DNA of 64,000 bases from Diplolepis rosae (Eukaryota > Arthropoda > Insecta > Hymenoptera > Diplolepididae), in NCBI GenBank assembly GCA_030998225.1, contig JAPYXD010000522.1, positions 2,046,001 through 2,110,000 of the forward strand, given 5' to 3'. Positions 46,805 to 58,746 of the stretch are shown here, in pieces. The position numbers and the translations under genes were made by a program. Numbering within the stretch: position 1 is the first letter of the stretch; each line of letters opens with the position of its first letter. A model generated the notes under the pieces. That model saw nothing but the letters and a program-made list of their open reading frames with translations, made no database searches and was not told the DNA's origin.

Positions 46805-46905
46805 TAAGCGAGAATAGCCGAGAGGCTTTAAGAGTTAGGAATGCATCTAGTTATATAGATATAGGTAGGGTTAGAGGGTTCGAACCCAAAAAGCGATTCT
46901 GAAAT
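46805..46905 (+). mobile_element. tRNA-like SINE (distinct family)
   Basis: AAGCGAGAATAGCCGAGAGG (A-box-like) and GAGGGTTCGAACCC (perfect B box) are separated by a long variable-arm-like stretch, as in a Leu/Ser-type tRNA. The acceptor stem does not pair well, so a SINE or tRNA pseudogene is more likely than a working tRNA. Confidence 0.5.
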
Positions 46906-46962
46906 TTATTTTAAGCGTGTGTGATTATAGTGTATCATTTCGTACTTAAATATGTGAACATA

Positions 46963-47275
46963 TTGGGCTGGCAACAAAGTCATTTTGTTTTTTTTCATGA
47001 TTTTCAAAGCAAGTTTATTAATAAAAATAACAAACATTAATCAATTATGTATTGACCATTTTGTTCAATGACCTTTTGCCATTTTTCAGTCAGCTTCATA
47101 ATTCCGCTTTCGTAGAAAGTTTGGTTCTTAGAGGCAAGAAAATGAATTAATCCATTTTTGACAGCCTCATTTGAATCGAATGTGTTTCCATTCAAATGGT
47201 TTTGAAGTGAACGGAATAAATGATAATCGGATGGTGCAAGGTCAGGACTATACGGTAGATGAGGCATCACTTCTC
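46963..47275 (-). mobile_element. mariner 3' fragment
   Basis: TA, then the end TTGGGCTGGCAACAAAGTCA. The minus strand encodes the transposase C-terminus (PYSPDLAPSDYHLFRSLQNH ... KLTEKWQKVIEQNGQYIID), with the third catalytic Asp in APSDYHLF. The rest is missing. Same family as 58747-59894. Confidence 0.85.
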
Positions 47276-47526
47276 AGCCTAACAAGAATTCATAATCCGG
47301 AGCCGTCACTTCTGAAGGTTAAACATTTTGGTGGAGTGAGTGATTTTTCATATAGTGATTTTCAGATTCACATATTCCTTCCCGTGCAGAAATTTTGGTG
47401 GGGCGCCGATCGGGCCCAGATATTACCCTTTCTAATTTTGCATTTCTACAAATAGTAAAATTTAAAAAGTTTTCGTTTAATAACAATAAATAGTTGGTTC
47501 AAAAAAATGTATTTCATAAATTCAGA

Positions 47527-47996
47527 TTAGTGATGCAACAGTATAATCAAAAGTATACAAGCAGTATAATCTTCAAACCCATCTTCGTAATCTGTAGAAT
47601 TATTCGATTCGTCTGAATCTAAAAATAAATTACATTATTAATCATTTTCGTTCTAAAAAATTCACTTGGGAAAATTGAATATACGATATAAAAAGTAATG
47701 AAACACAATAACGTTCTACACTTAAAATTATAATTTTCTTTTCTTTCCAAATTACCGTTAATAATAAAATATTTCAAGTAATAATCTAGTTCATTACCTG
47801 AATCTGAAATGCTGGGAGATTCGTCAAAAGCAATAGGATTTTCATTTTCCTCTAAAACTTCTTGAAAATCCTCGGGTTCCATTTCTACTGAAATTTCCTC
47901 TTCATTAGCCGCTTGCAAGACAGGAACTTCTCTTCCTTCATCTTCGTCGTCAGCATCTACAACTATTTGCAGCATTATTATCACTACAATTATCAA
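47527..47996 (-). CDS. Doubtful two-exon acidic protein fragment
   Basis: On the minus strand an acidic exon (about 47963-47798; DADDEDEGREVPVLQAANEE ... SISDS) has a donor CAG|GTAATG. A second exon (47618-47527) has an acceptor TTTATTTTTAG and reads SDESNNSTDYEDGFEDY...LLHH before a stop. The join is in frame and extends the same Asp/Glu/Ser-rich composition, which supports a real exon pair. Upstream, a different frame reads MHYNEHEVVQIDNCSDNN, so a frameshift, a missed exon or a pseudogene is likely. It is squeezed between two mariner fragments. Such acidic tracts occur at the N-termini of several transposases and in nuclear proteins. I do not recognise it. Confidence 0.3.
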
Positions 47997-48188
47997 TTTG
48001 TACTACTTCATGTTCATTGTAATGCATTGCTTCTCATTATTATTTACCATATTTACGTCTTAGAACAAAATGGAAATATTTTTGATAAATTACGTACATT
48101 AAAAATAATACAAACCGTCTAGAAAAGATAACCTACAATGTTAGGATTTATATAATGAATCTAGTGAATTAACTTATCTTGATCTACA

Positions 48189-48610
48189 AGGTGCGTTCCA
48201 AAATAAACGAGACTGAACTAAAATAGAAACGACAGGAGCTTTGTTCTGATAAATTCGTGTTTATTTATTCAAAATAGTCCCCTCTGGCCTCGATACACTA
48301 TTTTGCGTGATCCAAAAGCTTTTCGAAAGAGTGTTTCAGGTCATTGACCGGAATGTCCTTCAGGATGTCGGTACAAGCCTTTTGGATGGCCTCTACGGAC
48401 GCAAAACGTTTTCCTTTCATGGCCAAATGCAATTTTCCGAATAGGTAGAAGTCACAGGGAGCCATATCAGGCGTATACGGTGAGTGGTTGACGGATAAAA
48501 TGTGATTTTTGGTAAAAAAATCCGTGATAAGCGTTGAACGATGGGTCGGCGCATTATCGTGCAAAAGGCGCCAACTGCCATTTTCATGGTATTGCGGCCT
48601 CACACGGCGA
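48189..48610 (-). mobile_element. mariner 3' fragment, second family
   Basis: The end AAGGTGCGTTCCAAAATAAA, then on the minus strand 101 codons of transposase: GSWRLLHDNAPTHRS (second catalytic Asp), PYTPDMAPCDFYLFGKLHLA (third Asp) and a C-terminal helix. The N-terminal half is absent. A different subfamily from 46963 and 58747. Confidence 0.85.
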
Positions 48611-49292
48611 ATTTTCGGTCAAAATGCGATGACTTGGGTCATAAGGATATTTGAACATTTATTAAATCCTAGTCGGGTAAAATGAATTTGATAAATACCT
48701 AATTCACCCAAAATGAATAACAATAAGTGTTACATAGGAAATTATAAGGAGTTGAGTAAAGCGGTATCGACGGCAGGTCACCAACATGCGTCAGTGGGTT
48801 AACATGAAATGTATAAGTATATCACCGACGCTTGAGGTGCTTCAAACCGTAGTTGGGTAAAATGAGCATCGGGCGTATTATTTCAACTGGCAATGGTATG
48901 GTTCTCTTAAATAAAAAAAATTCTTACCTCGAGCCTACCAATAGTCATCCGGTACATACATAAACAACATACAAATACATTCACACCATTCAGTTGTAGC
49001 CAATCTTATTTTAAATCACAAATACACTTAAACATATAACCTTATATATATAAACCTAATAACTACACTTATATATAGTACGATACGCTTTCGTCGAATC
49101 ACGTACACGCTCGCTTACAATTCTGAGACATAAAACTTGGAACTTTCTTACATAGTGACTGCAGGAGTTATTCAGAGCTTGTGAGAGTAAGTGTCGTCAA
49201 TAAAGTTTTTGAGCCTTACTCAAGTAAAAATCAATCAACTTTTTTCATAAATTATTCATTAAATATTTTTTCAAATTAATATAAATAATTAA
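48611..49292. other. Noncoding, no gene seen
   Basis: GGGTAAAATGA words recur at about 48675 and 48852. No gene is visible. Confidence 0.35.
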
Positions 49293-50400
49293 CCCTTGCT
49301 TACCACTCTGATGGGTCCAAAGGACCCAGGACCTTTTTGCGCCTCAATTTTAAATACCTAAATGAAATAGAAACCGGTCTGTAGCAACATTTGTCGATAG
49401 TTGAAGAGTTTAACTACCCTTCAGGTCGTTTAGCATGACGCTAGAGCCATTCATCTACTTTTGGCAACTGTCCAAAAATAGGCCTGGGTCTTTTGGACCC
49501 ATGTGTGGTAAGTACGTTTGAAAGCGATTTTTTGGACAGAATTTTTTTTTTAGTGTATATTGGCTTTACATTGAAGAATAAAGCGTATAAAGTACGTTTA
49601 ACAACGTCTAATTTTTTTTATAACAATTTAAAACTTTTCAATAACGATAATTGTTAAATGGAGTGATGATAAATTTTCGACGATGAAATAAAAAATAAAT
49701 TTTCTATTTTTTCTGTTTACTCGTTTCAAAAAAATGTTTTCATAGCACCTCTTTTGAAAATCCGATTTTTGGTACCTGTAGAGCGGATTTGTTTTATTAT
49801 AATGTCATAACATTCGGCTTTTCATAAGTAACTTCTACCGTATGCAGAGAAGAGGAAATCATACACAGTGAGTGGTCGAAGCAATCGATGGCCAGAAAGA
49901 TATTTACGTGGCATATTGGATCAAGCAATTTGAGAATATTTTCAATAAATATCATCTTGTAATAGATTAAACAATAGTGTACTTTGACAAAAACGCCTAT
50001 TTCATTTTTCCACTTTTTTTCGTCATTCATTCTCCAAAATAAATATACTTTTTTAAAGATCCACTAAACTACTATTTTTTTTCTTGTAGTGGTACATTAT
50101 TAGAAGACTGCCCTAAATTTTTAGCCCTTAATATGGAAAATTAAAAAATTTATGAATTCTTTAGTAACAATAGTCATTTTTCCCACTTTTTTGACTTTAG
50201 CATTTTTTTAAAAATATTTGAATTTAATTTTTGCCTATATAGCCTATGGAGTCTTCTAAAGTAAGTATTCAAGAAGTTTTAAACAAAATTTCGAGTCAAT
50301 ATATGTAATTTTTCATTTTTAATAACAATTTTTCTCGCCTGGGTCCTTTGGACCCATGTGTGGTAAGCGTGTTACTCCAGAGAAGTGTGGTAAGCAAGGG
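49293..50400. mobile_element. piggyBac-like nonautonomous element, 1.1 kb
   Basis: TTAA at 49289-49292 and 50401-50404. Perfect 14-bp inverted ends CCCTTGCTTACCAC. Subterminal palindromes GGGTCCAAAGGACCC occur near both ends, and GGACCCATGTGTGGTAAG recurs at about 49495 and 50351. No transposase frame. Ends and target fit piggyBac. Confidence 0.85.
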
Positions 50401-50660
50401 TTAATAAATTATTATGATTATGCTTCTTCATATATATAATATAATTATTAATTAATATTTAGTATACATTTTTATTGTAACTACGTATGACTTTTGTTGT
50501 TTAAATTTTCATGAAATGAATTTAATTTAAAAAACTTGAGTGATAAAGAAAGAAGTAATTATAAATTAATTAAGAACAAATCTTGTATCACGAATTTGTT
50601 AAACTTACAGAATTTATATAAGTAGATTATGTGAAACTTTTAAATAAATTATATAAACTA

Positions 50661-51687
50661 CACTGAGAAAAAAAACATGACTCAGTAGCGTCCGGAAAGG
50701 AGTGGCTCATGTCCGAAGACGAAAATTGAAAATAGACATCACTGTGTCCTCGCTAGACATGAACCACTCATGTCCAGAACGTACACACTAATGTCTCAGG
50801 CATTAATAACGCGCACAGGACTCAGCGCTGTCTAGACAGTAGTCAGTCATGTCCAGCACCGGAACTACAACGCGTTGCGGACCTTAGTAGACCAGGTTTT
50901 GACAAAACCTTAGTTTTTTTAAACTAACTAATTTTTTTAAAATTCTCGCGTGTAGGCCAGGTCTCACTTAGACCTTAATTTTTTGTTTCAAATATTCTAC
51001 ATTTTTCTCTCACAAAAATAATATAGAGTTTCGAATTAGGACACGAAATTTGTTTTGTATAATAATTTAATTTTTTTCATTTTTATATCTTCCTAGTAGT
51101 TGGTTTAAGGCTAAAATGTCTGTAATTTCATAATATTTCAAATAGATATTTCCATTTAACTGCCGAATATATTTTCATGGCAAACAACGCAGAAAATTAA
51201 TAATCATCTTGACGTGATGATCTATTGATATTGATAGTCTTTATCTGATAAATTCTAATAATGAATAGATAATTTATGGATAATTTTTCGTTTATTCATT
51301 GTTTAACTCGGGAATTGTGCTCTTGAAACTCAATAATCATGAAAAATACGTGGCACTAAATTTAGTGTACTTTTTCACTTTATATTTGAAAATTTTTGCT
51401 GCTAATCATCAATAGACACAATCGACGAAACTTTCCACATTCAAACACTGACACAATACACAGTAATGTTTAGCGCGTTGTCGTTCAGGTGCTGGACATG
51501 ACTGACTACTGTCTAGACAGCACTGAGTCCTGTGCGCGTTATTGATGCCTAAGACATTAGTGTGTACGTTCTGGACATGTGTGGTTCATGTCTAGCGAGG
51601 ACACAGTGATGTCTATTTTCAATTTTCGTCTTCGGACATGAGCCACTCCTTTCCGGACGCTACTGAGTCATGTTTTTTTACTCAGTG
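50661..51687. mobile_element. TA-flanked foldback MITE (CACTGAG ends)
   Basis: TA at 50659-50660 and 51688-51689. The ends are CACTGAGAAAAAA. The arms are about 215 bp and near-perfectly inverted (CAGTAGCGTCCGGAAAGGAG, GCGAGGACACAGTGATGTCT and so on). CATGTCC recurs several times in each arm. The AT-rich centre (50880-51470) is noncoding. Confidence 0.85.
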
Positions 51688-51689
51688 TA

Positions 51690-52774
51690 GTGGATAATTA
51701 TAAAAACAAATAGTGTTTAACATTACGGAGCATGTACGAAAGCTTTGTGACGAACGGACAAAACACAATCAAACACGACTGCAGTACGATGAGTTTTTAA
51801 ACTCACCATTTTATAAGTGTAATCCACTATTTTGGATTTAGAGAGTACTAAAATAAACTTTAATTGTATTTTGTATGTTTTTAATTGATTTTGATTATTA
51901 AATATAATAACTTGGAACATCAGTATGCTGAAAATTCAACAGGTTTTTCAAATTAAAAATATTTTATGTGTGCCCAAGGCGCAGATACTTTCATTCGTTC
52001 CTGCGTCAATAGATATAGCTGGTGGAATAAGTCTTGCGATTCACGGTTTACTCAACTCTCGATTGAAGCATAGAGTAGAATGAACGGAAAGCTCTACTAT
52101 TTTTGTAATTTAATAAAAGATTGGTTTTTTATAATCATACTACGAGTAATAATATATATATTTAAAAAATGTTAATGCACGCTTTCATACTTCACCCTAC
52201 ACTTCTGAATTTTACTCAACTTTAATTCATTTTCGAACATTTAATATATCACAAATAATTATAATGATACTAAAATAACTTCTAACTTGTCCATATGTCC
52301 CAAATTTGATCGGAAGTTGTTTAAAATTAATTCAACTATTTTTCTCCGTGTAGCGCTGATCATTTTCATCATTATTTTTGCACAGCATCTTGGGTAAAAT
52401 CTGTGCGCGTTTGTTTTAATGAGGGCAGAATAATTATGACGGCCCGGTCGTGCTGAAGGCGACAGGAGGAATTTTGATGATGCGCTCACGTGACTCGCCC
52501 TTCTCTTAACTTGACGCGTTGTAAGATTACTTCTGACCCAGTACTCTCTGTTTAAATTAGGCTCGTCATATTAAATTGTACAGTTTGAACAGTAATAGTT
52601 CTTGCCAATAGTTTGGCAAATAAGATTGATTACGGAAGTCTGTTAACTTTTAGTGATATAGATTTCACTATTTATCTTACGGGTACATGTTTGTCAGCTG
52701 CATGCTTGAAATCAATCTCAAATATTGTAATATAAGGTATCAGTCGAAAGAAGGCCCCAAAAAAAGGACGAGTT
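51690..52774. other. Noncoding, no gene seen
   Basis: A CTCCGTGTAG remnant at about 52344 is a possible solo end of the CACGGAG MITE family. No gene recognised. Confidence 0.35.
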
Positions 52775-53345
52775 CGTTAATCAACCAACGGTTCTGTTTT
52801 TATCCATAAAAACCGTTTTCATTAAAATCGAAAATTCAAATTTCCCGCCAAAATATAGGAGATACGGAAAAAATGTTAGGGAACAAAATTGCTTATTTTA
52901 AAGAGATCTAAAAATTTGCTGCTGACCATTTTTTCATAGGAGCTATATCTTTTGTTTATTAATGAAAAATGTTATTAAACATAAAAACTTTTGGTTTCCA
53001 AAAATACTATACGAGATACGAAAAGAATATTGGGGGCAAAATTAGACATCTGAAGAAGATATACAAATTTACACCAGAGCATTTTTTGATCGGACATGTA
53101 ATTTTCGTTTCAATCATAAAAAAACGTTATCAAAAAGGAAAAATTCCATTTTGCACCAAACCTATTCAGGATACGACGAAAATATTACGAAACAAGAATT
53201 TTCGTTTAAGAAAATCTACAACTCTCGTTCTAAGCGAAACTACGCGGAATACGAAAAAAATGTTGAGTAACAAACTTGTTCACCACCTAAAGATCTAAAA
53301 ATTTACTTCCGAAAATTTTTCATTAAAAACAGTTTTAGTTTTAGA
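52775..53345 (-). repeat. R repeat, strongly diverged
   Basis: AAAAGGACGAGTTCGTTAA, then repeating blocks of ...ATACGAGATACGAAAA... and ATCTACAAATTT, spaced about 120 bp apart as in the R interior. The 109-codon open frame at 52969-53298 runs through these blocks and is not gene-like. Confidence 0.5.
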
Positions 53346-53398
53346 TGTGGAAATTTTTATTAAAAATAAGCAATTTCGTTTTTCAGAAAAATCATATA

Positions 53399-53603
53399 CA
53401 CTGAGAAAAAAGATTTGATTGAATCAAAGAAAATAATTTGTTTGAGCGACTTTCTTTGATTTAAAGAAATGATTTGTTTAAATGAAACAAAATTTGTTTG
53501 ATTTAAACAAAATATCTTTGGACCAAATAAATATTTGTTCGAATCAAATAAAGGCGTTCAAACAAATTATTTTTTTGATTCAATCAAATCTTTTTTCTCA
53601 GTG
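53399..53603. mobile_element. Small palindromic MITE (CACTGAG ends)
   Basis: A 205-bp near-perfect hairpin: CACTGAGAAAAAAGATTTGA ... TCAAATCTTTTTTCTCAGTG. The interior is a low-complexity AAATTTGTTTGA repeat. TA on the left, TG on the right (one mutated target base). Confidence 0.8.
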
Positions 53604-54175
53604 TGTGATATGAAGCAATGGCTATTTTATATGTAATAATTGTTCTAAAAATTATCGTGCATTCGCCTGAAAAGCGTTTTCAGAATATTTTTATTTCTAT
53701 TTGATATTTAGAGGCGGGCCGAATTTTTTCCTTTTTATTGAACCGTGCTTTGATGAACTGCTTGCCACTGATGCAGTGTCAGTGCAGTTCTTGAGATTAC
53801 TCATTGTTGCATCGAACAACCCGTGGTAACCGCAGCGATAAAAGAAGTACAATTCTTCTGCAGGAAACGTTGTATATTCCGTATTTCACTCAACTACTCT
53901 TGTGCCTACCTCTTCTCCCTTCTCTCTTTCTCGTCCTTAAATCCTCTTTGTGGTTTCGCATTATAAACATGACCAAGTGGATTTCTCATCGAGTGTTAAA
54001 AATAATTTATTTGCTTTCTCGCTTCGTAAGTTGTGTACAAACACATGTCTCTTTGCTTACTTCAAGATAGGATCTGAAGACTCACTCTTCAAAAAATTAA
54101 AGCATTGTTCTTTCATATTCACACATAGAGTAAATCGAATATTTGAGTAGAATTTCAATAGATACAATAAAACGA
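53604..54175. other. Noncoding, no gene seen
   Basis: Several overlapping short open frames without motifs. Confidence 0.35.
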
Positions 54176-55015
54176 TCAGGTGGAAATTTGCTACTGGCGC
54201 GGTACCACGCCAGACCCGTCGTATTTCTGGCACTGGCAAGGTACTGGTGCAATATTGTCATGGATACTGGCATAGTACGGACTAGACTCATAATGCTAAT
54301 TCGGCTGGGAGTCGACAACCAGTACTTGTCTGGTACTTTAAACCAGTACTGGTCCAGTTCTCTCAGTCGGTACTGGCATAATACCGGCTAGAGCCTATTC
54401 AAAACTCGACGGGGAGTTGTCAGCCAGTACTTGCCTGGTACTTTAAACTAGTACTGGTCCAGTCCTATCAGTTGGTACTGTCATAATACCAGTATACTTG
54501 TCTGCTACTTGAAGGCAGTACTAGTCCAGTCCTATCAGTTGGTACTGTCATAGTACTGGCTAGACTCCTAATGATAACTCGGCTGGGAGTTGGCAGTCAG
54601 TACTGGGCTGGTACTTAAAAGCAGTACTGATTGGGTACTAACAGCCGATACTGACTGGACACCCAATGATTACTCGCCTGGGAGTTGGCAGTCAGTACAG
54701 AGCTAGCACTTAAAAGCAGTAATAGTCCAGTGCTATCAATCGGTACTGGCATAGTACTGGCTAGAGTCTAATTATAACTCAACGGGGAGTTATCAGCCAG
54801 TACTTGCCTGGTACTTTGAAATAGTAATGATAATCAGTACTGCACCAATAGTAAACCAGTTGAGCGCCAACTGCCAATGAGATTCTTATGTCGGCTGATA
54901 GCCAGTAATGCTTCAGTAGTAAGCCAGTAATATGCCAATGTTTGGCTCAGTATTGAATAGAAATACTGGCATTACTCCACGGTTACAACTGGCACAATAC
55001 TGCTCTGGTTGTAAA
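54176..55015 (+). repeat. Expanded GTACTGG minisatellite of the CCCAGGTGG family
   Basis: Starts like the MITEs at 27701 and 61662 (CAGGTGGAAATTTGC.ACTGGCGCGGTACCA). It then runs as imperfect ~120-bp units, each with CAGTACTTG.CTGGTACTTTAA, CCAGTACTGGTCCAGT and GGGAGTTG.CAG.CAGTAC. The right CCACCTGGG end is not recognisable. Confidence 0.7.
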
Positions 55016-56204
55016 TGTACTTGAAATTTTAAAGGTTGATAGACTGACGTAAATAATGAAGAAACCCAAAATTTAAGATTTTTTCATGAATTTTTTAAAA
55101 AGTTATGGGATAAACAAAAACAAAAAACGTTTTTGTTGTTTTTTTAAATTTAAAAACTGAATCTGAAATCGAAGTCCTTGTGATTCCTCACATTCTCATC
55201 AAAGTACAATTCAAAAAATCACTCTCCGTACTTTCTTACGTAAAACATGTGTTCGTGGATTTTTCACGAACAGTTTAAGTAAAATTGCGTGGTCATTTTC
55301 TCTCAGTGTAGTCTATCATCCCTTGAAATTTCATGTAAATCGGAAACATGAAGTCCTAAGCCCGTCCGATTTGGCATGGAACGCCCCATATACAATATAT
55401 GTACATTTTTTGCAAGAAGTGTGAAAAGCCAAGAAGGACATAATATTTTTGGGTGTGAAATTCCGTAAGGATTCAAATTTGAGATGTGGATTGCATCATA
55501 GACTTCACGAGGCTCGCTTCGCCCCTGACTTAATATTATTAAAAACTTGTTTCTTTTCAAGCTAAAAGAGATAAACAAATACCTAACATTTATGTATCAA
55601 CAATGCTGAATGTGTGCAACACCTTTTTGGGCCTGTTCTTCTATTCACTCTTCTAACTTTGCTTTTCTCATATCTTTGAAATAATTGTATACAGAGATTA
55701 ATTTTACTGTGACGCTGCAGATTATTTAACAATACCTATAAGGTAAGGCATAAAAGAAGGTGTGTGCAAAAAACGTCACGCTTACAGCCTCTAGATCCAG
55801 TTTTTGACAAGATTGGTTGGCAATCACCTATTAAAGAGTCCTTAACGAATTCATTCATCCGAATAATGTAGTTGTCTACCTCATAATCGCCGCCAATAAT
55901 AATTTAATAACAGAACACTCAGCGATGTTCTTCTAAAGAATGTTTAAAGGCGACATTAATAAGCATAAAATAAAATTTTGATGTGGTAAATAACCGAGAC
56001 ATGAAGAGTTATATGAATCGCATCAACCTTTTTGTGGCTTTTACAATATGTGGATGGTAAATGCTGCCACATCATCGCGCTAGTATCTGTATGAAAACAT
56101 CTGCTGTTCAATAGGCAAAAAATAATAACTTTTTTTTTTTATTGAATTTTTTATGAAGAACTTTATCAGCTGCTTAGAAAATTTCAAAAGGTAGAGGCAT
56201 GAAG
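55016..56204. other. Noncoding, no gene seen
   Basis: A CTCAGTGTAG remnant at about 55300 looks like a solo MITE end. A 91-codon minus-strand open frame at 55303-55578 has no motif. Confidence 0.35.
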
Positions 56205-56940
56205 AAAAATATCTGCGTACCTCGCGGGCATATTCTCATTGCGCGCAGCTCGCTTCGCTAGCAATTTTAAGCGCGCCTAGGGCGCGCAATTCGATCTCCG
56301 AGCTTCGCGCTCCGTTCAGATTGAACCTCGCGCTCGATCTTATATTCTTCACATACATTCGAGTTTATTTCTTGCAATCTGATACTGAAACTCAAGAGAA
56401 TTTTATAATATTGTATTATAAAATTGTAAAAAAATGTCGATAAGGTAGGGATCGGGTAAGTAAGACGGTCTTAAGATTAAAAAAAAATGTGTGAATGCAA
56501 ATTTTTAGAAATTTTCCCAGTTGACAATTTTGTATCATAACGTTTTTTCGTGTCTTGTATAGTTTGACTAATAAATCGATTTTTATTCGTTTTTTTAAGG
56601 TTCGAAATACTGTAACGTTACTAATTTTGGTTTGATTGAAAAATCTTATGAAGACAATTTATTGAGCTTTTTGAAAACTATTAGAAACTAATATTGAAAT
56701 ATTGGATTTTTTCAAAAAGTGCTTTTTATAAATACCAAAAATGCTCTAATTTTTTAAATCTTAGTCGAATATGGCTCTTTAACGAACTTTTCCTTACTCT
56801 TTGGGCTCTGATAACGTGGAATGCCAAAGCGGATTTAGGATTCAGTGGATCGTGGAAATTCTTTTAAAAAGTCAGGATTAAATTTCACACAAATATAATA
56901 ATTTCTCATACGTGATGAGAATGTAAAAATGTTCATTGCG
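56205..56940 (+). repeat. R repeat, internally deleted copy
   Basis: Begins with the GC hairpin block (GCGCGCAGCTCGCTTCGC, GCGCGCCTAGGGCGCGC), jumps to the R right half (TGTATCATAACGTTTTTTCG) and ends CGTGATGAGAATGTAAAAAT. Confidence 0.65.
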
Positions 56941-57029
56941 CTCTAATCTTGCGCTTTGTAATTATTACTCTATTATTTTTCCAATATTTTGTAACGATCT
57001 ACACTCGATTCCGGAAGTTAGCAAGATAA

Positions 57030-57430
57030 TCTTGCGTCCTCAAGGCGACAAGTTGGTCGAGATTATTTTATTTTTTTAGCATCTGAATGAGTTGTAATGA
57101 TGGCGGGGGAAAAAGAGAAGCTCGAGGTGATCGAGCGTCTGATCCGACCGACTACTCCACGCATGAATCGTTCAAGAGATCGAATGCATAATTACCCTCT
57201 TCTCGTCGTTCATTCTTTTTTCTTTTATTTACTCGTATCTTTCCCTGTTCTCTCTCTCTCTTTTTCTCTTGACTCCCGTCCCCTGAATTCACCTTACAGA
57301 TTCGATGGCAAAACGAGCAAAAAGTGCGTCGCTCGATTTCAGACAACCAGATCAAGAGAATGAGGACGTTGTCGTCTGTTCGCCAACTACATTATAACTT
57401 CTTCTTTCAGTGTGTATTCCTTGTAACTGA
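57030..57430 (+). other. GC-richer stretch with an 88-codon open frame
   Basis: An ATG at 57097 opens MMAGEKEKLEVIERLIRPTT..., ending at 57363. Codon composition is not obviously gene-like, there is no known domain, and a CT-rich tract (57250-57270) produces the hydrophobic middle. It might be a fragment of an exon or a 5' UTR. Left unassigned. Confidence 0.2.
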
Positions 57431-57710
57431 CCCAAGTCAGGCACAGAACTATAATTCGAATATGGAGGTGTGCTTTTATATACCTTTACGAGTATATACT
57501 TGAACATTCTTTAAAAGTGCACTGTTAGAAATGTTCGGAAATTAACCAAATTTGTATCTTACAAAGGTAACGTAAAATTTGACGATATTAATGATGTTTT
57601 TGAGTAAAAGTATCTCAAAATTGCGAAAAATGTACTGCATTTTTTGAAATTTTCCTTAATATTCTGAAACTCAAATAAATTTTCATAAAATGTATTTTGA
57701 AACTATCAAA

Positions 57711-58682
57711 CTGTAACTGGGACAGAATTTCTCAAACGGATCACCCGAATTGGATGAAAATTCAAATCTACTTCAAAATGATTTTTTACGATGGTGTTTA
57801 CCATTCCTGACATAATCTAAAGTGATTTCGTTCAAAAACTTTTTTTGTTTATAATATTAACAATTAAAGATTTTTGTCACTTTTTTTGTAATAACAATAA
57901 AAATGAGCAAAAAATCTTTTTGCAAAATTAATCTACATTTTAATTCACATTGTCAATGCCTATCGAAAAAATACCATAACGAGTAGATGTAATTTTTGAC
58001 CATATTTGAGTGATCTGTTTAAGGATTATATCATCCTTGAAAATACTACCTATTCTGTGCTAAATTTAAATAAACTGATGTCAAGATTGTATACTACTTA
58101 TATACGTTTCAAAAATCTATTATTTATTCACCCAAGAAATCCTTTTTACATAGCACGAAGCATTTGCGCGGTGAAGAATAAATGCGCGCGAGCGAACGGC
58201 ACAGTTTTGGCACCTCGCGCGACTATGTTTTCGACCGAATTGGATCGTTCCAAAATGCGGGCGATTTATTCCCTCAACGGAATATGAAAGATAATTGAAT
58301 GAAGTGCATGTGGTTTTTTTTCCAGTCGAAATCCGATGAAGAAGACATTTGTTTATCAATTTGTTATAAACAATTATTAAAATTTCACATAAAATTTTAA
58401 GTTTTCAAATCGGAAAAAATCATAGTCAATCTATGTTAAATGAAGATTCCACTGTTACAGAAAACATAAAACTCGTACAATTAGATCAGCCAGAATTAAT
58501 TTTATAAAAAAATGTGACAAAAATCTTTAATTGTTAATATTATAAACAAAAAAAAATTTTGAACGAAATCACTTTAGATTTATGTCAGGAATGGTAAGCA
58601 CTATCGTAAAAAATCATTCTGAAGTAGATTTGAATTTTCATCCAATTCAGGTGATCCGTTTGAGAAATTCTGACCCAACTAC
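57711..58682. repeat. Foldback repeat, ~1 kb
   Basis: The arms at 57711-57883 and 58506-58682 are inverted: AGAATTTCTCAAACGGATCA, CTACTTCAAAATGATTTTTTA, ATTCCTGACATAA and TTTATAATATTAACAATTAAA. The loop includes a GC-richer patch (58160-58270) with an unassigned 93-codon open frame. Confidence 0.65.
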
Positions 58683-58746
58683 ATTTTTATAAAAGGGCCT
58701 AGCCGGGTTTCCATGTAAAAACGGCCTCCAACCCAAATGAGATCTA

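Noticed and set aside
46805..46905. Functional tRNA gene
   Set aside because: The A and B boxes are good, but the acceptor stem does not pair and there is no clean cloverleaf. A SINE or tRNA pseudogene is more likely.
52969..53298. 109-aa Lys-rich open frame
   Set aside because: It runs through diverged R-repeat units (repeating YTRYEK-like text), as expected of a repeat rather than a gene.
57097..57363. 88-aa gene starting MMAGEKEKLEV
   Set aside because: No recognisable domain, the middle comes from a CT-rich tract, and no supporting splice or polyadenylation context was found. Kept only as an unassigned stretch.
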